From positions 806,001 to 870,000 of the forward strand of contig RBKR01000023.1 in NCBI GenBank assembly GCA_004835665.1: DNA of 64,000 nt, written 5' to 3'. Below are positions 32,582 to 43,736 of the stretch, piece after piece (the first letter of the stretch is position 1; every line of letters starts with the position of its first letter). A program made the translations under genes and the position numbers. Source of the stretch: Phoma sp. XZ068. Lineage: Eukaryota; Ascomycota; Dothideomycetes; Pleosporales; Didymellaceae. A model generated the notes under the pieces. It made no database searches and was not told where the DNA came from. It saw only the letters and a list, made by a program, of their open reading frames with translations.

Positions 32582-34550
32582 ATGCCGCCTGCGAACAGTC
32601 CGGTGAGGAAGGCTGCGGCAGCCCTAGCCCCATGTCCGGCACTGACGTAGCGCTGCACAGAACCGCGAGCCCACGCCGGCCACGTTCATATCGGCGCTGC
32701 GTGGCCTCGAGAGCGCCGTGGACGACGACGTGCTCAACCTCGCGGCCACGCTGACGACGCAGGTGAGCGACGACGACGCCGACGACACGCCCGCCATGGA
32801 CGAGGCCCGCGCCCGCCTGCGCTTCCTGCGCACCGCCCAGGAGCACGACCAGCAGCGGCTCGAGCAGTCGCGCGACCGCCTGCGCCAGCTCGAGCGCACG
32901 CGCGACGACCTGGACCACCGCGACCGCCTGCGACGCAGCATGGACCGCCTCAACCGCCTGCACGACGCCTCGGCCGCCGCCCCGTACCCCGCGACGTCGC
33001 AGTACGGCGAGCGCGTGCCCTCGCAGAACAGCCTCTACGACTGGTCCCCCCTGCCCGACGCCGACCCGCCCGCCGACGACGACGACGACGACGATGCCCG
33101 CAGCCTGCGCGCGCTGCAGTCGCGCCTGCACCTCGCCTCGAACCCGGACTCGCTGCGCTCCACGGCCATCCTGCAGGCGGTGCGACGGCACCCGCGCTTC
33201 TCGGCCCGCACGAGAGAGTACCTGCAGCGCTACAACCACGACCGCGAGCGCGCCGCCATGCGCGAGGACGTCCAGCAAGCCCGGCCCCGTCCCGCTGGCC
33301 GGCCAGGCATGACGGCTGCGGACGCGCATAGGGACTCCGTCGCCATGCTGGAGAGACAGGAGCCCGCCGCCGCTCCCCGCGAGCGATACCAGGCCAGCCC
33401 GCCCCAGCCGCCGACCCAGTACCAGCCCCAGCCGCCGACCGTTGCGCCCATGCTCGAGCACACGGTCAGGTACCTCGCGCGCATACGCCACGCCAGCACC
33501 GTCGACGAGAGCCTGGCCTGCGCCCTCGACGCCGGCTTCCTCAGCAAGGACTACTTCTGCATACAGTACGCCGACTTCCTCACCGACACCCTCACCATCC
33601 CCCCGCCCCACGAGACCTCCTGGCTGGCTCCCGGCGCCGTCCTCTCGGGCTGCCAGCACGCCACCACTTCCACCCCCACCTCCAACCCAACGACCCAACT
33701 ACCGCCCCCGCCCCGGCCCTGGCTGAGCACCAGCTACTCCACGCCCCGGAGCCTGACCTCGTACCTCTCACCAAACGCCCCAGGAAGCGCAGAACCCCCA
33801 CAGCCCCCACCACACCAGGACCGCTGGCCCGTCAAGGTCACCATCCACGCCGTCGACTGGTCGGAAATGTCCCTCTCCGCCACCATGGAAGCCTACAACG
33901 TCCCCTCGCACCCGCACCAACACTCCCTCAACAACCCACCCTCCACCGCACAGTACACACGCACCAGCAGCATAACGACCTACCTCGAAGGCGAGATCCT
34001 CGACTTCAACACCCACACCCTCCTCACCGAGTCCTTCAAATCGAGCCCCGCAAACGACGCCCTGTACTGGCGCAAGCTGCCGCCGTTCCGCGACATGGAC
34101 GACGAGCACGTAGTCCGTGCGCTGACAAGCCGACGGTGGTGGGACAGTCTAAGCCGAGAATGGGTCCTCATGCGCTGGAAAGAACAATGCTTCGTCAAAT
34201 CCCTCCGCAGCAGCGAAACCAGCCAATCCCCCACCCCAGTCGAACACACCACCAGCACCGCTCCCGCCGATATGGAGAGGGAGTACTACGTCTACGACTC
34301 GCACACCCTCGCGCGCCACGCCGTTGCCCAGGATCATCCACCGCGGGGACCCACGTTCGTCGACGCTGAACACGCCGCGTTTGATGACTCGGGGTGCGGT
34401 CTTACCATCTCCGGGTTTTACTATGTTTGTCTGAGACGCGGCGATGGGCGTGTGGAGGGTCTGTATTATGATCCTATGAGTAGTCCGTATCAGTGTTTGA
34501 AATTGGAGAGTCAGGGGGTGGGAAGGTTTGGGAGTTGGGGGTTTGCTTGA
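32582..34550 (+). CDS. gid4: Gid4/Vid24-family substrate receptor of the GID/CTLH ubiquitin ligase
   Basis: Proposed exons 32582-32602 and 32661-34550 give 636 residues. The long frame has no ATG until 32796. A 21-nt first exon (MPPANSP) with a GTGAGG donor, a CACTGAC branch point and a CAG acceptor extends it in frame through NREPTPATFISALRGLE, which reads like real protein. The N-terminal half is charged and disordered, with a coiled-coil-like Arg/Glu/Asp segment (55-105) and an Asp run. The C-terminal beta-barrel shows SWLAPGAVLSG, TTYLEGEILDFNTHTL, REWVLMRWKEQCFV, SGFYYVCLRRGDGRVEGLYY and DPMSSPYQCLKLE, as in Gid4/Vid24. These receptors bind N-degrons (Pro/N in yeast) of metabolic enzymes. 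The region 32690-33600 is markedly GC-rich. The alternative start is 32796. Confidence 0.85.
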
Positions 34551-34603
34551 ATTGACAATGTACTGTGGTGAGAGAGGGTTTGCATATATGGCGTTTGAAT
34601 TGG

Positions 34604-34636
34604 AATTGCGATTGGATTGCGATTGGATTGCGATTG
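34604..34636. repeat. 11-bp tandem repeat (ATTGCGATTGG)n
   Basis: Three contiguous perfect copies of ATTGCGATTGG just after the Gid4-like stop codon, probably in its 3' untranslated region. Confidence 0.9.
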
Positions 34637-34788
34637 GTGTTTTGGGTGGGTGGCGTTAGGTGTTGCCCTTGTGGCGGGTCTTGCTTGACTTTACTCAACT
34701 TAACTTATCTTGCTTGGCTGGCTTCGAGCTGGGGTTAGATTGCGTTGCCTTGACTTGAAGGCGTTGTTCAACATGCGAGTATGAGGGA

Positions 34789-34790
<2 letters not shown>

Positions 34791-34827
<37 letters not shown>
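34791..34827. repeat. (GA)n microsatellite
   Basis: An uninterrupted GA dinucleotide run of about 18 units. Its length is likely to vary between strains. Confidence 0.97.
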
Positions 34828-34830
<3 letters not shown>

Positions 34831-35066
34831 TCGGATATGTAGTGTTCATATCGTATCATAACGTATCACATATATATGTTTCCCACTTTCCTTTACTTTA
34901 CTTTACTGCCCTGCTTATTTCGTTCTGTGCTGATGATATGCTGCCTGTGCTGTCGAGTTGAGCATTTTCATGTCGTACGCTTGGTCTTGAACAATGACGG
35001 CTCTGGAAATTTGAAATCCTGGGTTGTTCGTTTTACAGCCGGATGGATGCGTTCGGTTTGCTGGTG

Positions 35067-35135
35067 CTGTGGAGTTGGAGATGGGCCTGTGGAGTTGGAG
35101 ATGGGCCTGTGGAGTTGGAGATGGGCCTGTGGAGT
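35067..35135. repeat. 20-bp tandem repeat, about 3.4 copies
   Basis: The unit GGAGTTGGAGATGGGCCTGT occurs three times exactly (35071-35130), flanked by partial copies on both sides. Confidence 0.95.
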
Positions 35136-35192
35136 CTACGGTAAATGGAGCAGGTACAGAATCAAAGAGTGAAGAGTCAAGAGTGAAGAGGT

Positions 35193-35221
35193 AGATATAG
35201 ATATAGATATAGATATAGATA
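35193..35221. repeat. (AGATAT)n microsatellite
   Basis: About five hexanucleotide copies of AGATAT in direct succession. Confidence 0.95.
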
Positions 35222-35273
35222 CTCTCTACGTGAAGGAGGTCGCACGCAGACTCGCAGTTCCAGTCACTGTGAA

Positions 35274-35335
35274 TCTGGGTCTGGGTCTGAGTCTGAGTCC
35301 ACGTCCACGTCCAGTCTGAATTTGAGTCCAGTCTA
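35274..35335. repeat. degenerate hexamer array (TCTGGG/TCTGAG/TCCACG)
   Basis: Successive doublets of related hexamers (TCTGGG, then TCTGAG, then TCCACG) form a short degenerate array close to the AGATAT repeat. Confidence 0.7.
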
Positions 35336-36173
35336 AATTGAAGTCCGAATTTGATTCCTCGTTTGCAGACACTTCGAGAGCGCGGTTACTAGTACATACG
35401 CAGCTATACAGAACACAAGAATACGAACAAAGAGAGAGAGGCAGAAGCATGTGTCTTGTGGGAATTTGAGCTGACATGCGCTGCGAGCGGACTGGAAAAT
35501 CTTTCTTATTCCCGTTCTTCGCTCGGGGAGGGAGATCCGGAGGGACTGCTTCACCGTAGTGCTAATTATGACGGGGGGATACTCTATCGCATGTTGTAAA
35601 TTGTAAAGTGCTCAAGGTCGACTGGTTTGATAGTTTCGCAAGGTGCACTACTGGGTTGGCGTATGTAGCTGTGCACGTTATATGTATCGGTATCTCAGGA
35701 TATTTTGAGTATACAGGCAGTGAGGGAAAGGGTGGGTGATGCGTTTGGTCGTATTTCATCTTGGTAAAACGACTGCGAGAGTCTGAAGAGCAGTTTGGTT
35801 GGCGCGTCTGGCCTGTGGGGTTTGTATGTGGAAGTCTGATGGATTCAAAAGGCGTGTGGAGTTGTGGTGTGCGCGGGCGCTGGTATGGAGTTCAGTTTGC
35901 CTGGCGATGTGAAGATGATTGGGACGGTTCTGGTTTGCTGTTGCTCTTCATTTCTAGTGTTTTGCCCGGGTATGTTCTCTCTTCGGTTCCAATGTTTTGT
36001 GCGCAATGAAATGTACTTTCGGCACTTAATATGGCACAAACTGATAGAACAGAAGACGCCAAAAACCCAAAATGCTGCACCGATAGCATAGACTCATAAT
36101 TACGATCTGCTATTAACTAAATACTGCATATAGTAATCTAGACCATGTTCGCAGTCTCCCTCGATCCACCCGT

Positions 36174-37494
36174 CTAAGCATAGATGTAGCAGAAAGGCCC
36201 GGCAAGAGTGCTCATGGCATTGCCAATGGTAACATTGGGGTACCCGACATACTGACCCATGATCAAATCATCGTCCAGCGTAGCATTTCCCAGAGAGGGG
36301 TCGCCGAATGCGCCTACAGTACCTGCAAGCGCCTTCGCGCGGGTCTTGAGGTCCAGGTTCTGCCACGTCCACCAGACGCGGTCGATCATAGCCTGGAACT
36401 GTTAGCCTCCTGGAAACATGACCGAGTGCATGCTTACGTGGTGAGGGAAGAACGTCGGGTCAGCAGGGGAGTTGTAGAAATCGGAACCGGCGTCGCCGCC
36501 AACGGTGTAGTGGCCGCCAGTGTGCACGCCCATGCGGCCCTCGGCGAATTCTCCCTGGTAGACGGACTGGAAAGATGTGATGTCCTTGTAGTTCTTAATC
36601 AGACGGGATACTTCATAATCTGAGGTGGCATTGGCGGCTTGGAGGGAGATGTCGCGGCGGAGACAGCGTGGGTTGTAGCCAAGGCCGTCGGCCTGCGGGT
36701 TCTTGGGGAGGCCGCCCGGGATCTGAAGCATGCTCTGGATGGGCCCCATGTTGGTCTTGAAGCTATTGAGTGTTAGCAGGCAGAATTAAGTTGATGAAAG
36801 AGCGAAGGCTTACTCCTTGAAAGGACCAGAGGTCACACAGCCACCGCCGGAACCAGGCTCGAGGTGCATGAAGCAGGGGCCCGCGATACCGTCCCATGGG
36901 AAGCAAGAAGAGTTCCTGCCTGGGACGTACTCGCCATCACCAGACATGCTGGTTGCGCTACCATCGAAAAAGGGTCCGCTCTTTGGGTCGTCGGCGTAGT
37001 GAGCCCAGTTGTAGTAGGGGAAGGTGCCCTTGTAGCCACATTCCTTCCTCAGCATCTGCTCGAACGTCCATGTGAAGTAACGGTGCCAGGTCAAGAAGTT
37101 GCCGGTGCCGTGGATGGATAGCGACTGCTTAATGTGGGTAACGACCAGATCATCATAGCGGCTTTTTGCACCAGGAGCAACGGAAGCTGGTGTCTTCGCG
37201 GGCAGCTTGGCGAGGCAGTTGACGGCATCGGTATAGGCGATTCTCTCTTTTCCAGAGAGCGTTTCCCTAGACTGAAATCAATAAGGTTGACCATCGTAGC
37301 GTCTGAGTGACTGACCATTCCCTGCGAATTGAAGCCTTGTCCAGCGTGCAAGTTTCAGGGCTTGGGAGACCATTCTTTGCAATGTGGATGCCGAGTTTAA
37401 GCATCCCCTCAGCGGCCAGGCGATCATTCTCCATGAACTTGAGCGCGTTGGCGCTGCTGGCTAGACTGGCAGCGATAACATTAGAAAGCTTCAT
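36174..37494 (-). CDS. secreted tyrosinase (type-3 copper oxidase)
   Basis: Four exons on the minus strand (37494-37316, 37266-36814, 36762-36438, 36392-36174) give 391 residues. The N-terminus MKLSNVIAASLASSANAL looks like a signal peptide. The copper-A site contains THIKQ, IHGTGNFLTWHRYF (three His). The copper-B site contains VHTGGHYT and FFPHHAMIDRVWW (three His). All six expected ligands are present. Several N-glycosylation sequons and Cys residues suit a secreted protein. Members oxidise phenols to quinones (melanin-like browning, or cleavage-activated storage forms). No long C-terminal shielding domain is present, so this is the short type. Splice choices: intron 1 uses the TCTAG| acceptor (RREW-ETLSGKERIAYTD) and intron 3 the distal TTCCAG| acceptor. 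Confidence 0.93.
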
Positions 37495-39386
37495 GGCCGT
37501 AGATATTAGCTTGTCGTTTGAACTATTAAATATTACTGATGCGAGCTTTGCGACTGTAGGCTACAAGATGGTGAGGCTGTGGACCCTGGAGTGATTGTAT
37601 CAGTTTGACGGGCAGCGAGCTATATACCATCTAGACCAACATCGCGCATCTTGCTGTAGAGTCTGTACAGGAGGTCCTAAGCCAGTTTGCCTAATGTGAG
37701 TCGCCACAAGGAAGGGTGCCGGGAAACTATGATGAAAACTCATGCGCAAGAGTTAATTTATCAGGCCAGTCGCACGCTTCTATGAGGACGATTTAGCCGG
37801 GGTTGGTATCGTTCGATCACGGAAAAGGCATCTAGAGTGCTCTTTTACGGCACTAACTGATCGAGAGAAGTTCGAGATGGTCCACAAGAGTGAGATGCAG
37901 CGGCAGTGAAGATCGTGCGGGCGCGGAAGTCCAATCAAAGGTCCTGCAGTGCAACGGCGATAACACATCTGACCCACAGTAAGGAGATTAGAATCCTGTT
38001 GGCGTTCTTTTTGCCATCGTTATTGCCGTCGCTATGCTTCCACGTAAAGCTAGGGTATGAGCGTTGATGTTTACCAGCTGTGCCGCCTTGGCAAGCGACA
38101 GGCCTTACCATTGTTCCTGTGGAGATTCGCACGCCTAGCTGCCCCATACTCAATTGCGAGGCGTAGATTGGGATCGTGGCTTGAGGCTTGTACGCACTGC
38201 ACCTATGATAAATCGGGGAACGAGATTTGCTTGCGTCCTCAAGGGTTCGCCATGAGGATCGCTGTGATATTGAGCGGCACCCTTGAGATTATTTGCAGAT
38301 GTACAGCGGTGGAAAATTTGCCAATGAATTTGACAGGATTACTGCTGCATATGCTTGTTGAGGCAGGCGCCGTGCGTGCAGCATCCTCTTCGCCATGGAA
38401 GAGTGCCCAGGTCTGAGATCATCCCCTCCTCAGCGTGTCTTTTACCATTCCACAGCGTCTTTGTCAATAACCGCATCTTAAAAAGTATGTGGCCAAAAAA
38501 TTGAGGGCTCTCTTGTAATGAGCGTGCTGTGTGAATGTCGATAAGAACATGGAGATGATGATGGAGTGTCGGCGCTGAATCGTCCGAAAAGGGAAGCGAT
38601 CACCATATCTGCACTGCGAATGTGGCAGCATATACATCCTTCGTTCCCAAAAAAAATTCGTTCTGACAGCCTCGGTAGGATGAATCGATAGCCGAGCGAG
38701 GCTTCGCTCAATCCTGCATTACGGACGCTTGCATGCACCCGCCTTTCAAGATTGAACACATTTGACCCCGAGGCAGTCATCTCCAGGGTAACAACGCATA
38801 CAACTGACATGGTTGTAATAGAGTCTGAGCTTGTAAGGCCCCGGCTCCCGTCTTGGTACGGCTAGTTGGAAAGGCGGGTCCCTCCCTGCGGTGAGGGAAC
38901 AATAGCAAGACAAGATGCGTGAGGAGCATCTGGCGGCGCTCGCAGACTTTACGACTTTTGGCGTATGAAAGGGGCGTTTTTGGAGTTCTAATGCCCATCT
39001 ATGTGCGGAAAAGTTTAGTATGGGTTAGATGTGCATTGACAGTGTCGGCTGGATCCAGGTGGCTCGAGGAATGGCGATAGGCCGCGTTCGTCTGCGAGGG
39101 TCAACGTTTGATATCTTGAGCTGCGCCGCGATGATCTGGCAAGACGTTGATTGTGACTGTATCATTGGCCAGTTTCCCTATGGAGTTCGCAATAAGAGGT
39201 ATGCAAATCGGATTGACCGTAATACCCTTACCGTTGAACCCTCGATTTGGAAACATTGTGTTTACAGATGCCACTGTGCCGCAGATGAGAGAGATTCGAA
39301 GAGCCTACTATAGTAGTAGAGATCAAATGCAGTCAGTCCTTTAAGATTCACTCATAGTCGCGCTCATCACTCCGACATGCACCAAC
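37495..39386. other. intergenic, divergent promoter region
   Basis: About 1.9 kb between the tyrosinase and the PTH11-like gene, transcribed away from each other. No supported gene, RNA or repeat was seen. The short frames have no recognisable content. Confidence 0.45.
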
Positions 39387-40715
39387 ATGGCAACTCCCGC
39401 TCCCAAGGACTTGTCAGACCTCAGCCCAGAAATTGTTGCATACACCAATGGCCCAGTCCTTATTGCGCAGACTGGACCCTTCTTTGCAGTAGCAGTGCTG
39501 ACAGTATTACTTCGGACTTACTCCCGATGGTTCATCGTCAAGTCTTTCGGTAAGGATGATGCATCGATGATCGTTGCAGCGGTGTGTATTTCTGTGACAT
39601 ACTTTAGATATGGCTTACTGACATATCATCTAAACCAGGTCTTTGCCATCATATGCTTTATAGCCTATGCATATCAAGTGTCACTCGGTGTTGGCAAGCA
39701 CGTCGCCGTGATACAGGCCGATGAGCAAGCATATCGGCAGATCCTCAAAGCGCGTCTAATTCACATGATTGCGGTTGTCATTGGGATATCGATTGTAAAG
39801 ATTTCGGTAGCCTTCTTTCTACTGCGTCTTGCCATCCGGAGACTGTATTCGTACTTCTTGTGGGGTGTTATCATCTTCATGGCGTGCTTCACTGTCGCTT
39901 GCATGGGCACTTTGGTAAATATTCCTTTTTCTTTTTCTGCAAAAACCCACTGACTATGTTCTAGATTTTTCAATGTACCCCAATTGCGGCCACATGGGAT
40001 ATCCGCCTGCAACCGCCACCGTTCGGAACCGGCAATGCCAAGTGCTTTAGTGGGCGAACCTTTGCACAAATTGGACTCTTCAATGGCAGTGAGTTACCGT
40101 CACTTACCATCCTCAATTCCATGCTGACATATCGCAGTTGTAAACATCCTGACGGACTTTCTTCTCGCACTCCTGCCGGTTCCCTTAATTTGGACCCTCC
40201 ACATGAACCGACGTTCCCGCGTTTCGCTGATCTTGATTCTTGGGCTCGGTCTCTTTGCCGCAGTAGCAGGTATAATCCGACAGACTAGCTTATCGAAAGT
40301 GTTTACAAGCGATGAGCCATGGATCCATGATACCTACGCGATCTGGAACTTCGTCGAGCTTGACATGGGCATCATCGCCGCCTCACTTCCCGCTATCAAA
40401 CCGCTATTGAACTGGTTCTATGACACAGCGAAAACTTTGTCTAAGAGATCCAAGCTTACAGGCCCCTATCATAGCAATGAAGCGAATGGATATGTCAAGC
40501 AACCTCAACCCAAGGAGACCGAGGAGTTTGACATGGCACCGTACAAGGCAGGGCAGTCCGTGAGGATTAGTGCACATCCAATTGGAGCTACTTGGAAGGA
40601 TGGGCGGAACAAGCAAAGGGCAAGTAGTAGTGAGGACAGCATTCTGCCTCGTTGCGACTGTGCTGGAAAGACTGGGATCATAGTGACGCAGCGCGTGGAA
40701 GTGAATAAGGACTGA
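39387..40715 (+). CDS. PTH11-like seven-transmembrane protein (fungal rhodopsin domain)
   Basis: Four exons (39387-39581, 39639-39914, 39965-40088, 40138-40715) give 390 residues. Seven hydrophobic segments are visible: FFAVAVLTVLLRTYSRWF, VFAIICFIAYAYQ, MIAVVIGISIVKISVAFFLL, LWGVIIFMACFTVACMGTL, VNILTDFLLALLPVPLIW, VSLILILGLGLFAAVAGII and LDMGIIAASLPAIKPLL. Family hallmarks are GKDDASMIVA after helix 1, LGVGKH, and CTPIAATWD with CFSG in the extracellular loop. A cytoplasmic Ser/Lys-rich tail of ~90 residues follows. The family is expanded in plant-associated ascomycetes and includes surface-sensing receptors, but most members are uncharacterised. There is no extracellular CFEM domain. The first intron (57 nt) has no in-frame stop, so retention would not truncate the protein. 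Confidence 0.9.
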
Positions 40716-42049
40716 GAGAATTTCGTTTGTCTTGTAATATAGAAGGTAGAGTTGACAATAGACTTGTCCTCATATCGATTTCTACCAAGCTGTAGAGATA
40801 AAGAGCAACACTGGTGGAGTACCAGCGATGCAACGTTATTGGCTCAGCTTTAGCAGCAGAAAGGAAACGGACACCAGGGAACGCAATCCCGGAGTTCCCA
40901 CTTGTCTATGCCCTGGGTCTTACTGGCTTGAAATTCAATATTCGTCTTCAGGTGCGGCCTCGAATTCGTGACCCAAATCATACTACGAAATATGTCAGTC
41001 GAGACCTTTGGGTAATTTGGGATATAACAGCAACTTAAACCGGTGCCATTGAAATTATTTGTGTTTCCGCTGCGAGGGAAGCAGTTTTTGATGCGGCAAT
41101 CGTCGATTCCATATTGATGTCCGTGGGTCAATTTGTATGTGCTAGGTATGGTGTAATTCACGGACAGTGAGGGAGAGCGGTTTAGCCTTTGAAAGCGTAA
41201 TCACAAGTGCGGAGTTAGGCGTGAAGTACATCAGTATGGTGTAGATCGTTGAAGTGAGCTTTGTTTTGACGGTATCAATGCTAGCTTTGCGTTTGACTCA
41301 TACCATGCTGAACGTGTAGCACAACCAGCCCCAATGCACGTTAATCTGCATATGACCACACTTCAGACTGCTGTGACGGGCTTGAAAACGATGCTTGCAG
41401 GGCTCCGTAGGTCTGGAAATGAGTGTGCCAGTTGTCGTATCCAGGGCTATCGCGAAGTCGCATCTTCTTCTCTAAAGTCAGGCTCGGAGGGGACTCGATG
41501 GCCAAATTTCGTGCTCTGCGAGGTTCGAGGGAGCGTCGAATAGGTGTTATAACTGGGTATTCTCGATGAAGTCCGTCCTCCAGGATCCACTAGTGTAGCG
41601 TAGTGCTTAAGCTCCATGTCCATGGTGGCGACGATCTGTTGGTAGGGTTGATGGGATCTTCCTGCAAGCTAAAGAAGGTATTTGAAGTAGTTAGTATTAT
41701 ACACAACGCTACGTGTGAGGAAACATAGATGGGGTTTGTTACTCCAAATTGTTCGGAAAGGAACATGCGAAGGGTTGAGGTAGCATAGTCTTCGAAGGGG
41801 TTCTCGTTTGCCACAGCAGTTCTGGTGAAGTCCATTTGAAATCTGTCCGGTATATGGACAGCGAATGTCTTGTAGTGTGTCCTGGTTGTGCACCCAGCTT
41901 ATTAGAACCTCGTGCATTACAAGTCGATCCAGCGATGCTTCCACATGATTATGAGCAGGTAATTGCTAAGATACAGCTGGATGTGGACTTGCAAATTCTA
42001 CATCATGTCCTTCCAAAAAAAAAATCAGTCTAACACATTTCCATCTGAA
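40716..42049. other. intergenic, 3' ends of converging genes
   Basis: About 1.3 kb between two converging genes. I see no supported coding sequence, RNA or repeat. An A-run at 42017-42025 lies just beyond the stop of the Myb-repeat gene. Confidence 0.45.
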
Positions 42050-42928
42050 CTACAAATTCCCCTCCTGTATTAATACATAGTGCCTCTCAAGCAACCCCGC
42101 TAATCTATCCTCAAAAAACGTATCCGCAATCTCCTTCCACGTCAAATCATATGCGCTCCGAAGCTCTAACAAAAGCTGGTTGTCTGTATCGGACCATGCT
42201 GAGGTGACCCCGTTCCAAGAACCGTCGCCTATCTCTTCTTGACTCTGGACGGTGGATGGCCACCCGATTTCATCTATCAGATCAAGTATGTCTGACCGAT
42301 CATTGTCAGGCAAAGTAGTATGGCTGACCATCATATGCAAGTACACTTCTCTTACGGTCTGCGCAGGTCGCAATGATGATTTCTCGGGCTGTGGAGCCAT
42401 CACAAGCGGTGGGCCTTGTTGGCTATTGGATGGTGTCTGTTGACGGCGCTGAAGCACACGTCGCCGCGACTGAATCGCTAGTGCCGACCTCGTGTTGCGA
42501 AAGTACTGCAGCCGGATCTGCTCATTGCTCATCCTAGCTGTGACTCCATTGAGGATGTAGGCATCACCTGTTGGAGTCCACTTCCCAGACGTGAAGCTAG
42601 CTCCGTCAGACTCTGAACCTTTCTTCTGGAGTTCCCTCCGCTCGAGTCTGAGCTGACGAGCACGAATACATACGGCGATATCAGAACGAGGGTTTTCGAG
42701 TTGATGGCCGATATCCTTGGCTTTGATTTCCTGGTACCAGAGACTATGTATGAGATCATCATCTTCAACGGTCCAAGTAAGTCGCTGAAGCTGGTGATCG
42801 CTGATGTGCTGGAGTATAGTATTTTCGTCGCGGTCGAGACGACTTGCAATCTCAGAGATGAGGAAGCCTGTCTGGTAGAGCTCGGCGAGAATCATCTCAT
42901 CTCTTGTAGTCCAAGAGTCAGGAGACAT
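42050..42928 (-). CDS. protein with four Myb/SANT-like helix-turn-helix repeats
   Basis: A single frame of 292 residues with no intron. I do not know a named family. By eye it carries four Myb/SANT-like units, each starting with a Trp and an acidic first helix. They are R1 at about 5-45 (SWTTRDEMILAELYQTGFLI), R2 at 51-93 (TWTVEDDDLIHSLWYQ), R3 at 117-158 (KWTPTGDAYILNGVTARM) and R4 at 245-286 (AWSDTDNQLLLELRSAY). Each has a likely recognition helix about 30 residues later, basic in R2 and R3 (CIRARQLRLERREL, IQSRRRVLQRRQQ). A Gln/Pro-rich linker separates R3 from R4. A nuclear DNA-binding role is inferred. The repeats are degenerate and the call rests on pattern only. Confidence 0.7.
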   Translation of the reverse strand: MSPDSWTTRDEMILAELYQTGFLISEIASRLDRDENTILQHISDHQLQRLTWTVEDDDLIHSLWYQEIKAKDIGHQLENPRSDIAVCIRARQLRLERRELQKKGSESDGASFTSGKWTPTGDAYILNGVTARMSNEQIRLQYFRNTRSALAIQSRRRVLQRRQQTPSNSQQGPPLVMAPQPEKSSLRPAQTVREVYLHMMVSHTTLPDNDRSDILDLIDEIGWPSTVQSQEEIGDGSWNGVTSAWSDTDNQLLLELRSAYDLTWKEIADTFFEDRLAGLLERHYVLIQEGNL

Positions 42929-43353
42929 GGTTGCAGATAATGAAGATCAAGAGCTGACAACACGGACATACAGGCAGTATATAGGCATGGTATTTGGATG
43001 TTCTGCTAGTTGGCTTGACACAAACAGACGACACTCAAGCTTAGAGACATCGGTTGATCCGTAGGAAACAACATTGATCATCAGGTGACTGCTTCTCATC
43101 AGAAAATGCACGAGCTGAAAGAGCAGCTGGCTTCGATGGCCTCGGTTTGGCATTTGGAGTGGTTGTTCAGGGAGCTGCTAGATTGAAGTTACGAACACCA
43201 TGTCTGACCTAGCATGGAGCACGAAAGGATCATTTACTTCTTGAAATTGTTTTGTGGTGTATGTTGGTGTTTCTTGGGCTGTTTCCCTTAATGTTTCTCC
43301 AAATGTTGTACGCCTCCAACGCCATTGCTTCCAAATGAGATGGTCTCGGTGTA
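42929..43353. other. intergenic
   Basis: About 425 bases between two minus-strand genes, holding the promoter of the Myb-repeat gene and the 3' region of the Mim2-like gene. No other feature was seen. Confidence 0.4.
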
Positions 43354-43736
43354 TTATAATGTTGCGGCTGCCTCGATGGCTCCTGCCGCCTTGAATGCAG
43401 TCTTGTTTGTGATGACGATCTCGACGGGGTATTTCCACTCCATGAACTTTGCCCAGCCTGCATGCAATCAGCAATCGGTCATGACTGTTTGTGTCTGTAT
43501 GACGTACCGTAGTATGCGAACTTGCGCCCAAAGTATTTCCCAATATAGGGGACCATCACCATGGTCAACAGTAGCTCCATTTGCTGCAGGGATTCCCTCC
43601 ATTCTCGTTCTGCATCAGATACATATTCGTCTTCGTCGACCGAGGAGCTGGTGGAAGAGGAAGGAAGCGAGTCGATATCGGCCTCGGAGGAGCTCACATG
43701 CGGCTCGATGAAGCTGTGGCTGTTGCTCAGGGACAT
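43354..43736 (-). CDS. mim2: Mim2-like mitochondrial outer-membrane import protein
   Basis: Two exons on the minus strand (43736-43508, 43457-43354) give 110 residues. The N-terminal half is acidic and Ser-rich (SSSEADIDSLPSSSTSSSVD). It is followed by EYVSDAEREWRESLQQMELL, a single hydrophobic segment (LLLTMVMVPYIGKYFG) and RKFAYYGWAKFMEWKYPVE across the splice junction. This order (acidic cytosolic part, one membrane helix, GKxxGRxFAY-like motif) is that of the fungal Mim2 family. Mim2 acts with Mim1 to insert alpha-helical proteins into the mitochondrial outer membrane. Longer in-frame upstream sequence exists, but the ATG at 43736 gives the expected small protein. It is head-to-head with eIF2-beta, with 373 bp between the start codons. 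Confidence 0.78.

Larger units (their letters stand above)
34551..36173. other. intergenic region with several simple-repeat tracts
   Basis: About 1.6 kb with no supported gene. It contains at least four unrelated simple or tandem repeats between 34604 and 35335, listed separately. The remainder (35340-36173) shows only short chance frames. Confidence 0.6.

Noticed and set aside
32046..32606. 186-codon plus-strand frame before the Gid4-like gene
   Set aside because: It spans the CAGC minisatellite, has low-complexity content, and overlaps the proposed Gid4 first exon in another frame.
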